A DNA stretch of 64,000 bases from Lunatibacter salilacus (lineage in GTDB: Bacteria > Bacteroidota > Bacteroidia > Cytophagales > Cyclobacteriaceae). Numbering within the stretch: position 1 is the stretch's first letter; each line of letters opens with the position of its first letter. The DNA is taken from the NCBI RefSeq assembly GCF_009797935.1, contig NZ_VOLC01000007.1, positions 124,001 to 188,000 of the forward strand. Reading direction: 5' to 3'. The position numbers were made by a program, and so were the translations under genes. Positions 34,962 through 43,691 of this stretch are shown in pieces. The notes under the pieces are model-generated. The model searched no databases. It worked only from the letters and a program-made list of their open reading frames with translations, and was not told where the DNA came from.

Positions 34962-35050
34962 ATGATTATATTTTTTTTTTTTGCGGCCATATGGAATCTC
35001 GCCACGATAATCATCCCTGTATGTGAAGCTTTCGTTATGCTCGATTTCAT
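34956..35050 (-). repeat. ATGAAA-bounded interspersed element, copy 3 (leader of the small lipoprotein)
   Basis: Minus strand, from ATG at 35050 to the ATGAAA at 34961-34956, again exactly 89 bases between the ATGs. A 30-codon ORF (M-K-S-S-I-T-K-A-S-H-T-G-M-I-I-V-A-R-F-H...) ends at TGA overlapping the lipoprotein ATG. Its last third differs from the other copies and contains 12 consecutive A (T at 34971-34982). The first two thirds match copy 2a closely. Confidence 0.8.
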
Positions 35051-35102
35051 AATTCTATTTTTTAACTGATCAAATATGAATAAATATATACCCAATACAA
35101 AA

Positions 35103-36098
35103 CTAATTAAGCATTAAATTACATCCTCGCAGGTCACTGTTGTCAAACCTCCCCAAAATTTCCAGTTCTCCGCTTCTATCTATTCTACCCAAATCCTGCG
35201 TCTCAATAAAAGCACAGGAATGGAAATTTGCCAAATCTATAATGTTCATCCCGCCTACCTTCCTGTCTTGATAGGCGAAGGGATCATGTGTATCCCTGAT
35301 GTAAACGCCCATAGTTTTAGGAAGCGTATAAATTCCGTCGCTTTTCGAATAGGCTTGAGACATTAATTCTGTCATACCGTATTCGGAATGAATGGCATCT
35401 ATCTGAAAGCCCTTTCTCAACTGATCATGAACTTCTTCCCGAATCATTTCTTTTCGCCTCCCTTTCATACCCCCCGTTTCCATGACTATCAAATTATTTA
35501 ACGCAGGAATCTCCTTAAACTCTTCTATCAAGTCCAGCAAAGCAAAAGTCACGCCGATTAAAAGCACTTTTTTGCCGGATGACTTGCTTGCGGTTAAAGT
35601 GTCTGATAATTTTTGGTGATCATATAAATAAAACCCTGAAAATGGGGATTTGGTTTGAGAAATGAAATACTCAATCATAGAAACGAGTGAGCTTCCCTGA
35701 CGCTCCAAATAAGAAGGAAGAAGGGCTAAGATGTGGAAATCACTCAAACTACCATAGGTTTCCTCAAATATCTGCTTTGCATGCTCTAGGTAAAATGTTT
35801 CGGACCAATAATAATGTTTACTGTTCACCTGTCCGGTAGTCCCACTGCTTGAATAGAATTTGTTAGGGTCAGGGTCCGATCCACAATAAACTTTCTGGGA
35901 CTTAAAAAAAGATATGGGGAGAAAGGGGATTTGGGTCAAATTCGAAATTTTTTTAGGGTCAATTTTTCGAGCTTGAATATAAGCTTTATAAACAGGATTT
36001 TCGGCTGCCTGAAAATGAAAAAGGTCCAGTGCAAGCCGTTCAAAGTCATTATGTCCCATATTTTTGAGGGATTCAGAAAAACTTTTGAAATATTTCAT
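35103..36098 (-). CDS. LuxE-like acyl-protein synthetase / acyltransferase
   Basis: 331 residues. It belongs to the adenylate-forming (ANL) group, LuxE branch, which activates acyl groups with ATP and passes them to a protein. The phosphate-binding motif is seen as F-Y-S-S-S-G-T-T-G-Q-V-N-S near residues 81-93, and S-E-Y-G-M-T-E-L near 239-246 matches the adenylation core. The C-terminal E-I-L-G-R-F-D-N-S-D-L-R-G segment is the conserved end of this fold. There is no luciferase or reductase nearby, so luminescence is not implied; in Bacteroidota such genes are usually single. The exact acyl substrate is unknown. Confidence 0.8.
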   Translation of the reverse strand: MKYFKSFSESLKNMGHNDFERLALDLFHFQAAENPVYKAYIQARKIDPKKISNLTQIPFLPISFFKSQKVYCGSDPDPNKFYSSSGTTGQVNSKHYYWSETFYLEHAKQIFEETYGSLSDFHILALLPSYLERQGSSLVSMIEYFISQTKSPFSGFYLYDHQKLSDTLTASKSSGKKVLLIGVTFALLDLIEEFKEIPALNNLIVMETGGMKGRRKEMIREEVHDQLRKGFQIDAIHSEYGMTELMSQAYSKSDGIYTLPKTMGVYIRDTHDPFAYQDRKVGGMNIIDLANFHSCAFIETQDLGRIDRSGELEILGRFDNSDLRGCNLMLN

Positions 36099-36173
36099 CG
36101 TTAATTTTATGGTTAACCCCTTTTTTTAATCAAATTTACATCATACAAGTCGCTGCATAACGTTACTGAAACC

Positions 36174-36848
36174 ATGAAGGTAGTAAATAAGCCCGTTCTT
36201 CTTCTAATCTTATCCCTGGGATTTTCCTGTATAGCTCCTCCAGTTAATTTCCCTACAGTACCTGAAATCAGCTTCAATAATCTGGAATTTGTGGAAACAA
36301 CTGATGCAGATTCCTTGATTGTGACATTAAATTTCCGGGATGCTGAAGGTGATTTGGGTCTTAATCCCAGAGAAATTAATCCTCCATTCAATGAACTCGA
36401 ATATCAGGTGGATAATCAAGGAACATTAATCACTTATGCAAACCGCCCCGCAGAAGCACCCTCCTACAACAATAGAGACTGGATTATCTTTCCTTTGATA
36501 AACAATGTCGAAGTACGAGATACAATCTGGGTGAAAGAAAATCCGGATTATTATAACATTTTTGTCAAGTTTTACATAAAAAGGAGCGGAGAATACACTG
36601 AATTTAGATGGTCCGACCCGCCTTATTTTACAACCTTTAACGGCAGATTCCCAAGAATTCTTTCCGACGATAGGGATCGTGCAATAGAAGGGAATATACG
36701 CTATGGCATGTTGTCACTGGGTTGGAATAGCATATTTAGGAATGATACGCTCAGACTTGATTTACAAATTCAAGACAGGCAGTTGAACAGAAGTAATTTG
36801 GTATCCACACCTGATTTTACCTTGGCACAAATTCGGCGAGCCCGATAA
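36174..36848 (+). CDS. Hypothetical lipoprotein, Bacteroidota-specific
   Basis: 224 residues. Signal peptide with a lipobox-like L-G-F-S-C19. The mature part has a conserved-looking D-S-L-I-V-T-L-N-F-R-D-A-E-G-D-L-G-L segment (about 46-64) that resembles a cadherin- or Ig-like calcium-binding strand, then W-I-I-F-P-L and V-K-F-Y-I-K-R-S-G. I do not recognise the family function. It converges on the E1 gene, 16 bases away. Confidence 0.65.
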   Translation: MKVVNKPVLLLILSLGFSCIAPPVNFPTVPEISFNNLEFVETTDADSLIVTLNFRDAEGDLGLNPREINPPFNELEYQVDNQGTLITYANRPAEAPSYNNRDWIIFPLINNVEVRDTIWVKENPDYYNIFVKFYIKRSGEYTEFRWSDPPYFTTFNGRFPRILSDDRDRAIEGNIRYGMLSLGWNSIFRNDTLRLDLQIQDRQLNRSNLVSTPDFTLAQIRRAR

Positions 36849-36864
36849 AGTTTTTATCACCATA

Positions 36865-39279
36865 CTAGAATAAAGGGGGAAATCTTTCGGGATCCGTTTC
36901 GCTCATAATCCCATAAGCGACCTCAACGACATCATCTATGCTCGGTTTTGAAAAATAATCCCCATCTGTGGAATAGGCGGGCCGGTGCTCCTTTGCGGAA
37001 ATCGTAATGGGTTCGGAATCCAACTTGTAATAGGCACCTTGCCCTTCAATTACGCGCTGCATCATGTATGCGGACGCACCTCCCGGCACATCTTCATCCG
37101 CAAAAATCACCCGGTTGGTCTTGGAGATGGATTGGCCAATGATGTGGGATGTGTCAAAAGGAATTAAGGTTTGCACATCTATAATTTCCAATGATATCCC
37201 CATCGTTTCAAGGGCATCAGCCGCACCCATCACAATCCGGCACATGGCACCGTACGTGACTACAGTGATATCGGTCCCCGTGCGCAAAACTTCGGGCTTA
37301 CCAACAGGTACAGTAAATCTATCAATATTGGCAGGCATTTTTTCCTTCAACCGGTATCCATTGAGCACTTCAATAACGACGGCCGGTTCATCAGCTTCCA
37401 GAAGGGTATTGTACATTCCGGCAGCTTGTGTCATGTTTCGGGGAACACATAGCAATATCCCGCGTAAACTGCCTAAAATCATACTTATGGGCGAACCAGA
37501 ATGCCAAACACCTTCTAGTCGGTGTCCTCTGGTACGTATAATAAGCGGTGCCTTTTGTCCCCCTTTGGTTCTGTAATGGAGACAGGCTAGATCGTCGGTC
37601 AAAGTGTGCAGTGCATAGACTAGGTAGTCTAGGTACTGGATTTCGGTAATTGGCCGCAGTCCACGAAGGGCCGCACCAATGCCTTGGCCTATAATAGTAC
37701 ACTCCCGTATACCGGTATCCGTCACTCGGATTTCGCCATATTTGGCTTGCAGTCCGGCGAATGCCTGATTAACATCGCCAATTTTCCCTACATCTTCGCC
37801 GATGGCAAATACCCGGGGATCCCTACTTAACATTTGGTCAAAGCAAGCTTGCAACACTTCCCTACCATCCACCAACGCAGAATCTTCCCCATAAGACACG
37901 GGTATTTCCGGTACAAGAGAAGCCCGATGGGAGGATTCACTGTAAAGGTGACTGTTATACCTATCCTTATTTATATGCTCCTGTTTTTTATACCAGTTCA
38001 ATAACTCTTCCTTAATTTCAATGGGATCATGCCTCATTTCCCACAAAGCCCGCCGAACTGTGCTAATAAGATCCATTCGGACAGGATTAATGGTTTTTAC
38101 CAAGTCTTGCGTCATCTGCTCCAAGGCAGGTCGATGACCACTTAGTGCCCCGGCTTTTTGAATCAGGGCAACGGCTTGTTTCAGTTCTGAACTAATGACA
38201 TCATTAAATGCTTTCCAGGCTCTGTCTTTGCTTTGTTTAACGAACTGTTTTACCTCTTTGTCGATTTCATCGAGTTCGTCTTCGGTAGCGATTTCGTTTT
38301 CCAATATATAGGACTTGAACTTTGGTATACAATCGTATTCCGCTTCCCAAGCAAGTCTTTCTTTTGATTTATACCGCTCATGGGACCCGGAAGTGGAGTG
38401 CCCTTGGGGCTGCGTCATTTCGATAACATGGATAAGCACAGGCACATGTTCATTGCGGGCAATTTTTGCGGCCTTGCCATAGGTTTCCATTAGGGCTTCA
38501 TAATCCCACCCTTTCACTACAAATATCTCGTATCCGTTCTTATCGTATGTTCTTTTGAAGCCTTCCATAGCTTCCGAAATGCTTGCTTTGGTTATCTGAT
38601 ACTCGTTGGTAACCGATATGCCATACCCATCATCCCAAATAGAAATGATCATCGGCACTTGTAATACGCCTCCAGCGTTGACAGTCTCCAAGAACATCCC
38701 TTCGGCGGTCGACGCATTGCCGATTGTACCCCATGCCACTTCGTTGCCCTTGTTGGAAAAATTGGTAAACTGATGAAGCTGTTTATTTTCCCTGTAAAGC
38801 TTTGAGGCATAAGCCAGACCAACTAATCTGGGCATTTGTGCGGCAGTCGGGGAAATATCGGCCGTGGAGTTATTGATTTTCATCAAGTTTTTCCAACTTC
38901 CATCTGGGTTGAGCGACCGGGTAGCAAAGTGCCCATTCATAAGCCTCCCAGCGGAGGCCGGCTCAGCCTCTACATCCGTATGTGCATAGAGCTGTGCAAA
39001 ATACTCCTGAATACTCAACTCTCCGGTGGCAAACATAAAGGTCTGGTCCCTGTAATACCCAGAACGAAAGTCCCCCAGCTGAAAAAACTTGGTCATTGCC
39101 AATTGTGCCAGCTCTTTACCATCACCAAAAATCCCGAATTTGGCCTTACCCATAAAGACTTCCTTCCTACCCATCAAGGATGCATGCCTGCTTGTCATGG
39201 CCAATCTAAAATCTTCCAAAACATGCTCCCGACCAAAACCGGTCTTTTTCTTAATATTGAGGGTGGACAATTCTTCCAT
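36865..39279 (-). CDS. 2-oxoacid dehydrogenase E1, fused alpha and beta subunits (thiamine-dependent)
   Basis: 804 residues. Decarboxylates a branched-chain or related 2-oxoacid and passes the acyl group to the lipoyl E2. The alpha part (about 1-370) holds the thiamine/Mg2+ site: G187-N-A-S-T ... W215-D-D-G, where the usual GDG reads G-N-A. The beta part (from about 462) has EDVGKIGDVNQAFAGLQ and EIQYLDYLVYALHTLTDDLA. The fusion is usual in Cytophagia. E2 and E3 genes are not in the window. It ends 16 bases from a convergent lipoprotein gene. Confidence 0.9.
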   Translation of the reverse strand: MEELSTLNIKKKTGFGREHVLEDFRLAMTSRHASLMGRKEVFMGKAKFGIFGDGKELAQLAMTKFFQLGDFRSGYYRDQTFMFATGELSIQEYFAQLYAHTDVEAEPASAGRLMNGHFATRSLNPDGSWKNLMKINNSTADISPTAAQMPRLVGLAYASKLYRENKQLHQFTNFSNKGNEVAWGTIGNASTAEGMFLETVNAGGVLQVPMIISIWDDGYGISVTNEYQITKASISEAMEGFKRTYDKNGYEIFVVKGWDYEALMETYGKAAKIARNEHVPVLIHVIEMTQPQGHSTSGSHERYKSKERLAWEAEYDCIPKFKSYILENEIATEDELDEIDKEVKQFVKQSKDRAWKAFNDVISSELKQAVALIQKAGALSGHRPALEQMTQDLVKTINPVRMDLISTVRRALWEMRHDPIEIKEELLNWYKKQEHINKDRYNSHLYSESSHRASLVPEIPVSYGEDSALVDGREVLQACFDQMLSRDPRVFAIGEDVGKIGDVNQAFAGLQAKYGEIRVTDTGIRECTIIGQGIGAALRGLRPITEIQYLDYLVYALHTLTDDLACLHYRTKGGQKAPLIIRTRGHRLEGVWHSGSPISMILGSLRGILLCVPRNMTQAAGMYNTLLEADEPAVVIEVLNGYRLKEKMPANIDRFTVPVGKPEVLRTGTDITVVTYGAMCRIVMGAADALETMGISLEIIDVQTLIPFDTSHIIGQSISKTNRVIFADEDVPGGASAYMMQRVIEGQGAYYKLDSEPITISAKEHRPAYSTDGDYFSKPSIDDVVEVAYGIMSETDPERFPPLF

Positions 39280-39775
39280 TTCTTTATCTATAAACGCAAC
39301 TGTTTTTCACTGAGGGAAAAATGCAAGTGGACCAAAAATACAGAAATTTGACAGAAATCCCAATTATAATTAAGATTATTTTTTCAATAAAATATACTAT
39401 TATTCTGTTTTTTATTAAAAAAAATCAATTTGTAAAATTTTATTTTGTCCTACTTATATTTAGCGATAAATTAATTTACTTTATTATTCTTAGATTTTTA
39501 ATTCCTTATTCCTGACATATTCAATTTCTTTTAAAAAATCCAATACCTATTTGGTATTTTTTTGCGGTAAAAAATCCCGGCAGTCAATATGTTTTCGGCA
39601 AAACTGTTTACTTTTGAGGACAAATTTCAACAAAAATTCCAAATCCGGAAACACTGGAAAATGGCTAATTCCAATTCTCAGCACCTTATACCATTTTTGA
39701 GTTCCAAGATCCGACTTGGCCCGTATTTTATCTAAATTTCATTCTTCAAAAATTCACTTCAAACACTATAACCAC
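39280..39775. other. AT-rich divergent promoter region (E1 / alanine dehydrogenase)
   Basis: 496 bases, very AT-rich in the first half. It lies between genes that point apart, so it must contain both promoters. A short Lys/Ile/Phe-rich frame near 39321-39515 looks like chance. I see no RNA, repeat or clear operator. Confidence 0.5.
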
Positions 39776-40888
39776 ATGATCGTAGGCGTACCAAAAGAAA
39801 TAAAAAATAACGAAAACCGAGTTGCCCTCACTCCCGCTGGAGCCAAGGAATTGACTAAGCAGGGCCATGAGGTCTATGTCCAACTAGGAGCCGGTCAGGG
39901 AAGTGGATTCCCCAATGAACTATATGAATTGGCGGGTGCTAAAATCCTCCCTACTATTGAAGAGGTGTACGGCATATCAGAAATGATCATCAAGGTTAAG
40001 GAGCCTATTGCTTCTGAATATTCCTTGATTCGGAGAAATCAACTTTTATTTACATATTTTCACTTTGCTTCCTATGAGCCGCTGACCAATGCCATGATTC
40101 AAAGTAAGGCAATTTGCCTCGCTTATGAGACGGTGGAAATGTCAGATCGAAGCTTACCCCTATTGGTTCCCATGTCAGAAGTGGCCGGAAGAATGGCCGT
40201 GCAGAAAGGCGCGAATTACTTGGAAAAGCCGCTGGGAGGCAGAGGTATATTATTGGGTGGCGTTCCAGGTACCCTCCCGGCAAAAGTGATCATTTTGGGT
40301 GGTGGAATTGTCGGCACACAAGCAGCTTGGATGGCTGCGGGTCTTGGCGCGGATGTGATCATCCTTGATGTCTCACTGCCGAGAATGAGGTATCTATCCG
40401 ATGTGATGCCAGCCAACGTGAGAACTATGATGTCCAATGAATTTAACATCCGAAAGCTCCTACCAACCGCAGATCTGGTAATAGGAGCTGTATTGATCCC
40501 CGGTGCTAAGGCACCACACCTAATAACCAAGGCTATGTTGAAACTGATGATGCCGGGCACTGTGCTTGTGGATGTGGCTGTAGATCAAGGTGGATGTATA
40601 GAAACCTGCCGACCTACCACCCATGAAAACCCCACTTATATCATAGATGACGTACTGCATTATTGTGTGGCCAATATGCCTGGGGCGGTGCCATACACCT
40701 CCACCCTCGCATTGACGAATGCCACTCTCCCCTATGCGTTGGAGCTTGCCAACAAGGGATGGAAGAAAGCTGTTATCGATCAACCAGAACTACTAAAAGG
40801 ACTGAATATCATTGAGGGACATGTGGTCTATGAAGCTGTTTCGGAGACTTTTGGACTGCCCTATGTTCCTGTCGAAAACTTTCTATAA
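39776..40888 (+). CDS. ald: Alanine dehydrogenase
   Basis: Interconverts L-alanine and pyruvate with NAD. 370 residues from ATG 39776, the start that fits the family (M-I-V-G-V-P-K-E-I-K). The N-terminal catalytic domain has VKEPIASEY and LLFTYFHFA, which carry the substrate Lys and His positions. The Rossmann motif GGGIVGTQAAWMAAGLGADV is near residues 174-193, followed by Asp (I-I-L-D) that selects NAD over NADP. It ends at a strong terminator and is otherwise monocistronic. Confidence 0.95.
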   Translation: MIVGVPKEIKNNENRVALTPAGAKELTKQGHEVYVQLGAGQGSGFPNELYELAGAKILPTIEEVYGISEMIIKVKEPIASEYSLIRRNQLLFTYFHFASYEPLTNAMIQSKAICLAYETVEMSDRSLPLLVPMSEVAGRMAVQKGANYLEKPLGGRGILLGGVPGTLPAKVIILGGGIVGTQAAWMAAGLGADVIILDVSLPRMRYLSDVMPANVRTMMSNEFNIRKLLPTADLVIGAVLIPGAKAPHLITKAMLKLMMPGTVLVDVAVDQGGCIETCRPTTHENPTYIIDDVLHYCVANMPGAVPYTSTLALTNATLPYALELANKGWKKAVIDQPELLKGLNIIEGHVVYEAVSETFGLPYVPVENFL

Positions 40889-40893
40889 TTAAG

Positions 40894-40929
40894 AAACAGT
40901 TAGCCCCAGGGGTGAGGCTAACTGTTTTT
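40894..40929 (+). terminator. Rho-independent terminator after ald
   Basis: Twelve-base stem AAACAGTTAGCC / GGCTAACTGTTT with a 10-base loop, followed by TTA and A-rich sequence. Confidence 0.85.
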
Positions 40930-41015
40930 AAAAACAACCCATCAGCCGATAAATTATGGAATTGACAGAAATTGTCGAATCCAGTTTTTTGCATTTCATC
41001 GGCTATTTTCAATAA

Positions 41016-41029
41016 ATGATTTTTATCAG
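41016..41029. promoter_or_regulatory. Predicted FNR-type site upstream of hemN
   Basis: ATGAT-TTTT-ATCAG, close to the FNR consensus TTGAT-N4-ATCAA. It is centred about 80 bases before the hemN start codon. The same pattern recurs in front of ccoI and the fnr-like gene. Confidence 0.5.
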
Positions 41030-41101
41030 GTTTTAGCCGTACCGTTATCATGAAACAATTTCTGAAATTTTGGGAGATTTGCATACAAAACCAATCCACC
41101 C

Positions 41102-42460
41102 ATGCAAAGCCCTCCTTTAGATTTGATCACAAAGTATAATGTTCCGGCTCCCCGATACACCAGCTATCCTCCTGTGCCTTTTTGGAGAAATGACGTAACA
41201 CAACCTTTTTGGGAAAAAGCAGTAAAAAAAGCCTATCAACATTTCGGCGATCAAGAAGGAATCAGCTTATATATTCATCTCCCCTATTGTGAAAGCTTAT
41301 GCACTTATTGCGGATGCAACAAACGGATTACGACCAATCATACGTTGGAAATCCCCTACATTTCTACGTTGATGAAGGAATGGGATAATTATTTAAAGAT
41401 CCTTCCTTCAAAACCAAAGTTGGCAGGCATTCATTTGGGAGGTGGTACTCCCACATTCTTCTCTCCCGAATCATTGAAAATACTAATCCGTCACATCAAA
41501 CGCTATGTAAGGGTGACTGATAATGCGGAGTTCAGTTTTGAAGGGCATCCAAACAACACCACGCAAGCGCATCTTGCCGCACTATTTGAAGTCGGATTTA
41601 CCAGGGTGAGCTATGGAATACAGGATTTTGACCTGAAAGTTCAACGAGCCATCCATCGTATACAGCCATTTGAAAAGGTGGCAGAAGTCACCCAAATTTC
41701 CCGGAATATTGGGTATCAGTCAGTGAATTTTGACCTTATTTATGGCCTTCCCCACCAGACTAAAGATACTATTTCAGAAACCTTTGAAAAGGTCGACGAG
41801 CTAAAGCCGGACCGGATAGCTTTTTACAGCTATGCCCATGTGCCAGAAGCCTTTCCTGCGCAGCGCAGTTTTGAAAATCATTTGCCCAAAGAACAAGAAA
41901 AAAGAGGCTTGTACGAGCATGGTAAGCAGCTGCTTCAAAGCATGGGCTACCATGAAATTGGTATGGATCACTTTGCTCTCCCCGCAGATCCACTATTCAT
42001 CGCCAAGCAAACAAACACCCTCCACCGGAACTTCATGGGGTATACTACGCTTCCGTCCAAGATTTTGATAGGGTTGGGAAACAGCGCCATCAGCGATGTT
42101 TTTTTTGCCTATTCTCAAAACGAAAAACAGCTTGAGTCCTATAAAACAATGATTTTAGATGGGAAAACGACTATAGTAAAAGGGCATTGCCTGAGCCCCA
42201 CCGACCTTCAGATGAAAAGTTTTATACTCGACCTGATCTGCAACCATAGGGCAAAGTGGCCGGAAGGAAGTTCTCCTGTTGATAATCCCATTTGGGTTAA
42301 TTTCCTGTCGGAATTTAAGGGTGAAGGGCTCTTGGAATATGATGCCAATGAAATACGGGTCTTGGATCGCGGAATGGCTTTTATCCGAAATATTTGTATG
42401 GCTTTTGATCCCTATATGCAATCCCCAAGAATTAAACCCGGCTTTAGCAAGGCCATTTAA
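41102..42460 (+). CDS. hemN: Oxygen-independent coproporphyrinogen III dehydrogenase (radical SAM)
   Basis: 452 residues. Makes protoporphyrinogen IX from coproporphyrinogen III when oxygen is scarce, so it supplies heme for the nearby cbb3 oxidase. The radical SAM cluster motif is C63-x3-C67-x2-C70 (Y-C-E-S-L-C-T-Y-C), followed by C72 as in HemN. The SAM-binding GGGTPTFF is present, and the N-terminus (Y-N-V-P-A-P-R-Y-T-S-Y-P) is the true HemN form and not the HemW paralogue. It has a predicted FNR site 73 bases upstream and converges on the ccoH-like gene. Confidence 0.94.
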   Translation: MQSPPLDLITKYNVPAPRYTSYPPVPFWRNDVTQPFWEKAVKKAYQHFGDQEGISLYIHLPYCESLCTYCGCNKRITTNHTLEIPYISTLMKEWDNYLKILPSKPKLAGIHLGGGTPTFFSPESLKILIRHIKRYVRVTDNAEFSFEGHPNNTTQAHLAALFEVGFTRVSYGIQDFDLKVQRAIHRIQPFEKVAEVTQISRNIGYQSVNFDLIYGLPHQTKDTISETFEKVDELKPDRIAFYSYAHVPEAFPAQRSFENHLPKEQEKRGLYEHGKQLLQSMGYHEIGMDHFALPADPLFIAKQTNTLHRNFMGYTTLPSKILIGLGNSAISDVFFAYSQNEKQLESYKTMILDGKTTIVKGHCLSPTDLQMKSFILDLICNHRAKWPEGSSPVDNPIWVNFLSEFKGEGLLEYDANEIRVLDRGMAFIRNICMAFDPYMQSPRIKPGFSKAI

Positions 42461-42532
42461 GTCGCTTTTGGAGAAGGTTAGCTGTAACGCCTTTCATGTC
42501 CCTATACGATTTCGTCCTGCCGGGTGTTCGCA

Positions 42533-43237
42533 TTATTCACATAATGTCATTTCAACAACGCCGCTGTCCGGGGATGGAAGGTACAAGCTGGGGCTGATGT
42601 AATGTATACCCAAGCCCATACCTCTGACAATAAAAAGTATACCTATAAACATCGCAAAATAAGGCATGCCCTTTAAAAGTTTATTCCTTACCTGTGAGGC
42701 CAGCATATGTTGGGTGACCATCAATGAAATTAGCATTGGAATCGTACCCAAACCAAAGAAAAACATATAAGCAGCCCCATATAACGGACTCTGCATCGCC
42801 AAGGAAGCTATCAACGCCAAGTATACCATCCCGCAGGGTAAAAATCCATTTAACATACCCGTGGTAAAATAGGCTCCGGTTCCACCTTTTTTGAGGTATT
42901 TACTAAGTGCTTGTTTTAGCCTTCCCACTGCGCCAAAGAGACCAGATTGGGCCACAATGCGTTCAGATCGTTTATAGAAAAAAGCCATGACGACAATCAA
43001 TACCCCCATACTGATAGAAATCCATTGTTGGATGCCTGCCAAAGCCATTGAAAAACCAAGAAAACCAATTACGCCGCCAAGGCAACTATAGGTAACTGTC
43101 CTCCCAAAATTATAAATCAGCTTGTTTTTTAGGTACCTGCGTTTGTCCTTGGCAGAAACGGCCAAGGCAATCGGACCACACATGCCCAAGCAATGGAATG
43201 ATCCCAAAAACCCCAACAAAAAAGCAGTCCAGAGCAT
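42533..43237 (-). CDS. TauE/SafE-family membrane protein (CcoH-like oxidase assembly)
   Basis: 234 residues with about six membrane segments. It opens with A-F-L-L-G-F-L-G-S-F-H-C-L-G-M-C-G-P, a His/Cys motif shared by copper-linked members of the sulfite exporter TauE/SafE family that sit in cbb3 oxidase clusters. Its start codon follows the fixH stop directly, so it is the last gene of the ccoG-fixH group. The role is probably in oxidase maturation or copper supply; a transport function is not shown. Confidence 0.85.
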   Translation of the reverse strand: MLWTAFLLGFLGSFHCLGMCGPIALAVSAKDKRRYLKNKLIYNFGRTVTYSCLGGVIGFLGFSMALAGIQQWISISMGVLIVVMAFFYKRSERIVAQSGLFGAVGRLKQALSKYLKKGGTGAYFTTGMLNGFLPCGMVYLALIASLAMQSPLYGAAYMFFFGLGTIPMLISLMVTQHMLASQVRNKLLKGMPYFAMFIGILFIVRGMGLGIHYISPSLYLPSPDSGVVEMTLCE

Positions 43238-43663
43238 CTAAATCGTGATTTTTTTCTCTTGATAATAGGATTTTCCTTCGGCTGACCAAGTTAATTTCAT
43301 CAGCCAATAACCGGATTTCAGCATGGCCAAATCCACGACAGTTGTATCTTCATTTATAACATCCACCACCAACTTCTGATCCAACCGAGCATCGGAAGGC
43401 CTGAAAAGATGAAGTTCTCCCTTAGCCCCAACAGGTAGGCTTATGGATACTGATTTTTGTAGGTTGTCAAACTGAAGTGCCTCATAGGACAGTCCGTTGG
43501 CATTGATCACCTTGTCGATATGAGCTTGGTACTTGATTTCCTCCTCATAATAATTTTGGGTAACCAAGTGCAGGTCGTCCTTTTTCATACATATGGTCAC
43601 CATGCTAATCATGATTGCCGCAAAAGCGACAAATACCAATACAATTCCTTTACCCCAATCCAT
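43238..43663 (-). CDS. FixH family protein (cbb3 oxidase assembly)
   Basis: 141 residues. One N-terminal membrane segment (about 7-27, V-L-V-F-V-A-F-A-A-I-M-I-S-M) is followed by a periplasmic beta domain. The sequence after it (DDLHLVTQNYYEEEIKYQ) matches FixH proteins, which are needed for cbb3 oxidase formation. It lies 28 bases after ccoG and directly before the TauE/SafE gene. Confidence 0.85.
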   Translation of the reverse strand: MDWGKGIVLVFVAFAAIMISMVTICMKKDDLHLVTQNYYEEEIKYQAHIDKVINANGLSYEALQFDNLQKSVSISLPVGAKGELHLFRPSDARLDQKLVVDVINEDTTVVDLAMLKSGYWLMKLTWSAEGKSYYQEKKITI

Positions 43664-43691
43664 AGTTTCTAGCGTTTTAAGTTTTTATTAC

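Noticed and set aside
35103-36098. Part of a luminescence (lux) system
   Set aside because: LuxE-type enzymes are widespread as single genes; no luciferase or acyl reductase gene is present.
39321-39515. 64-residue Lys/Ile/Phe-rich plus-strand frame
   Set aside because: Very AT-rich promoter region; composition follows base bias, not codon use.
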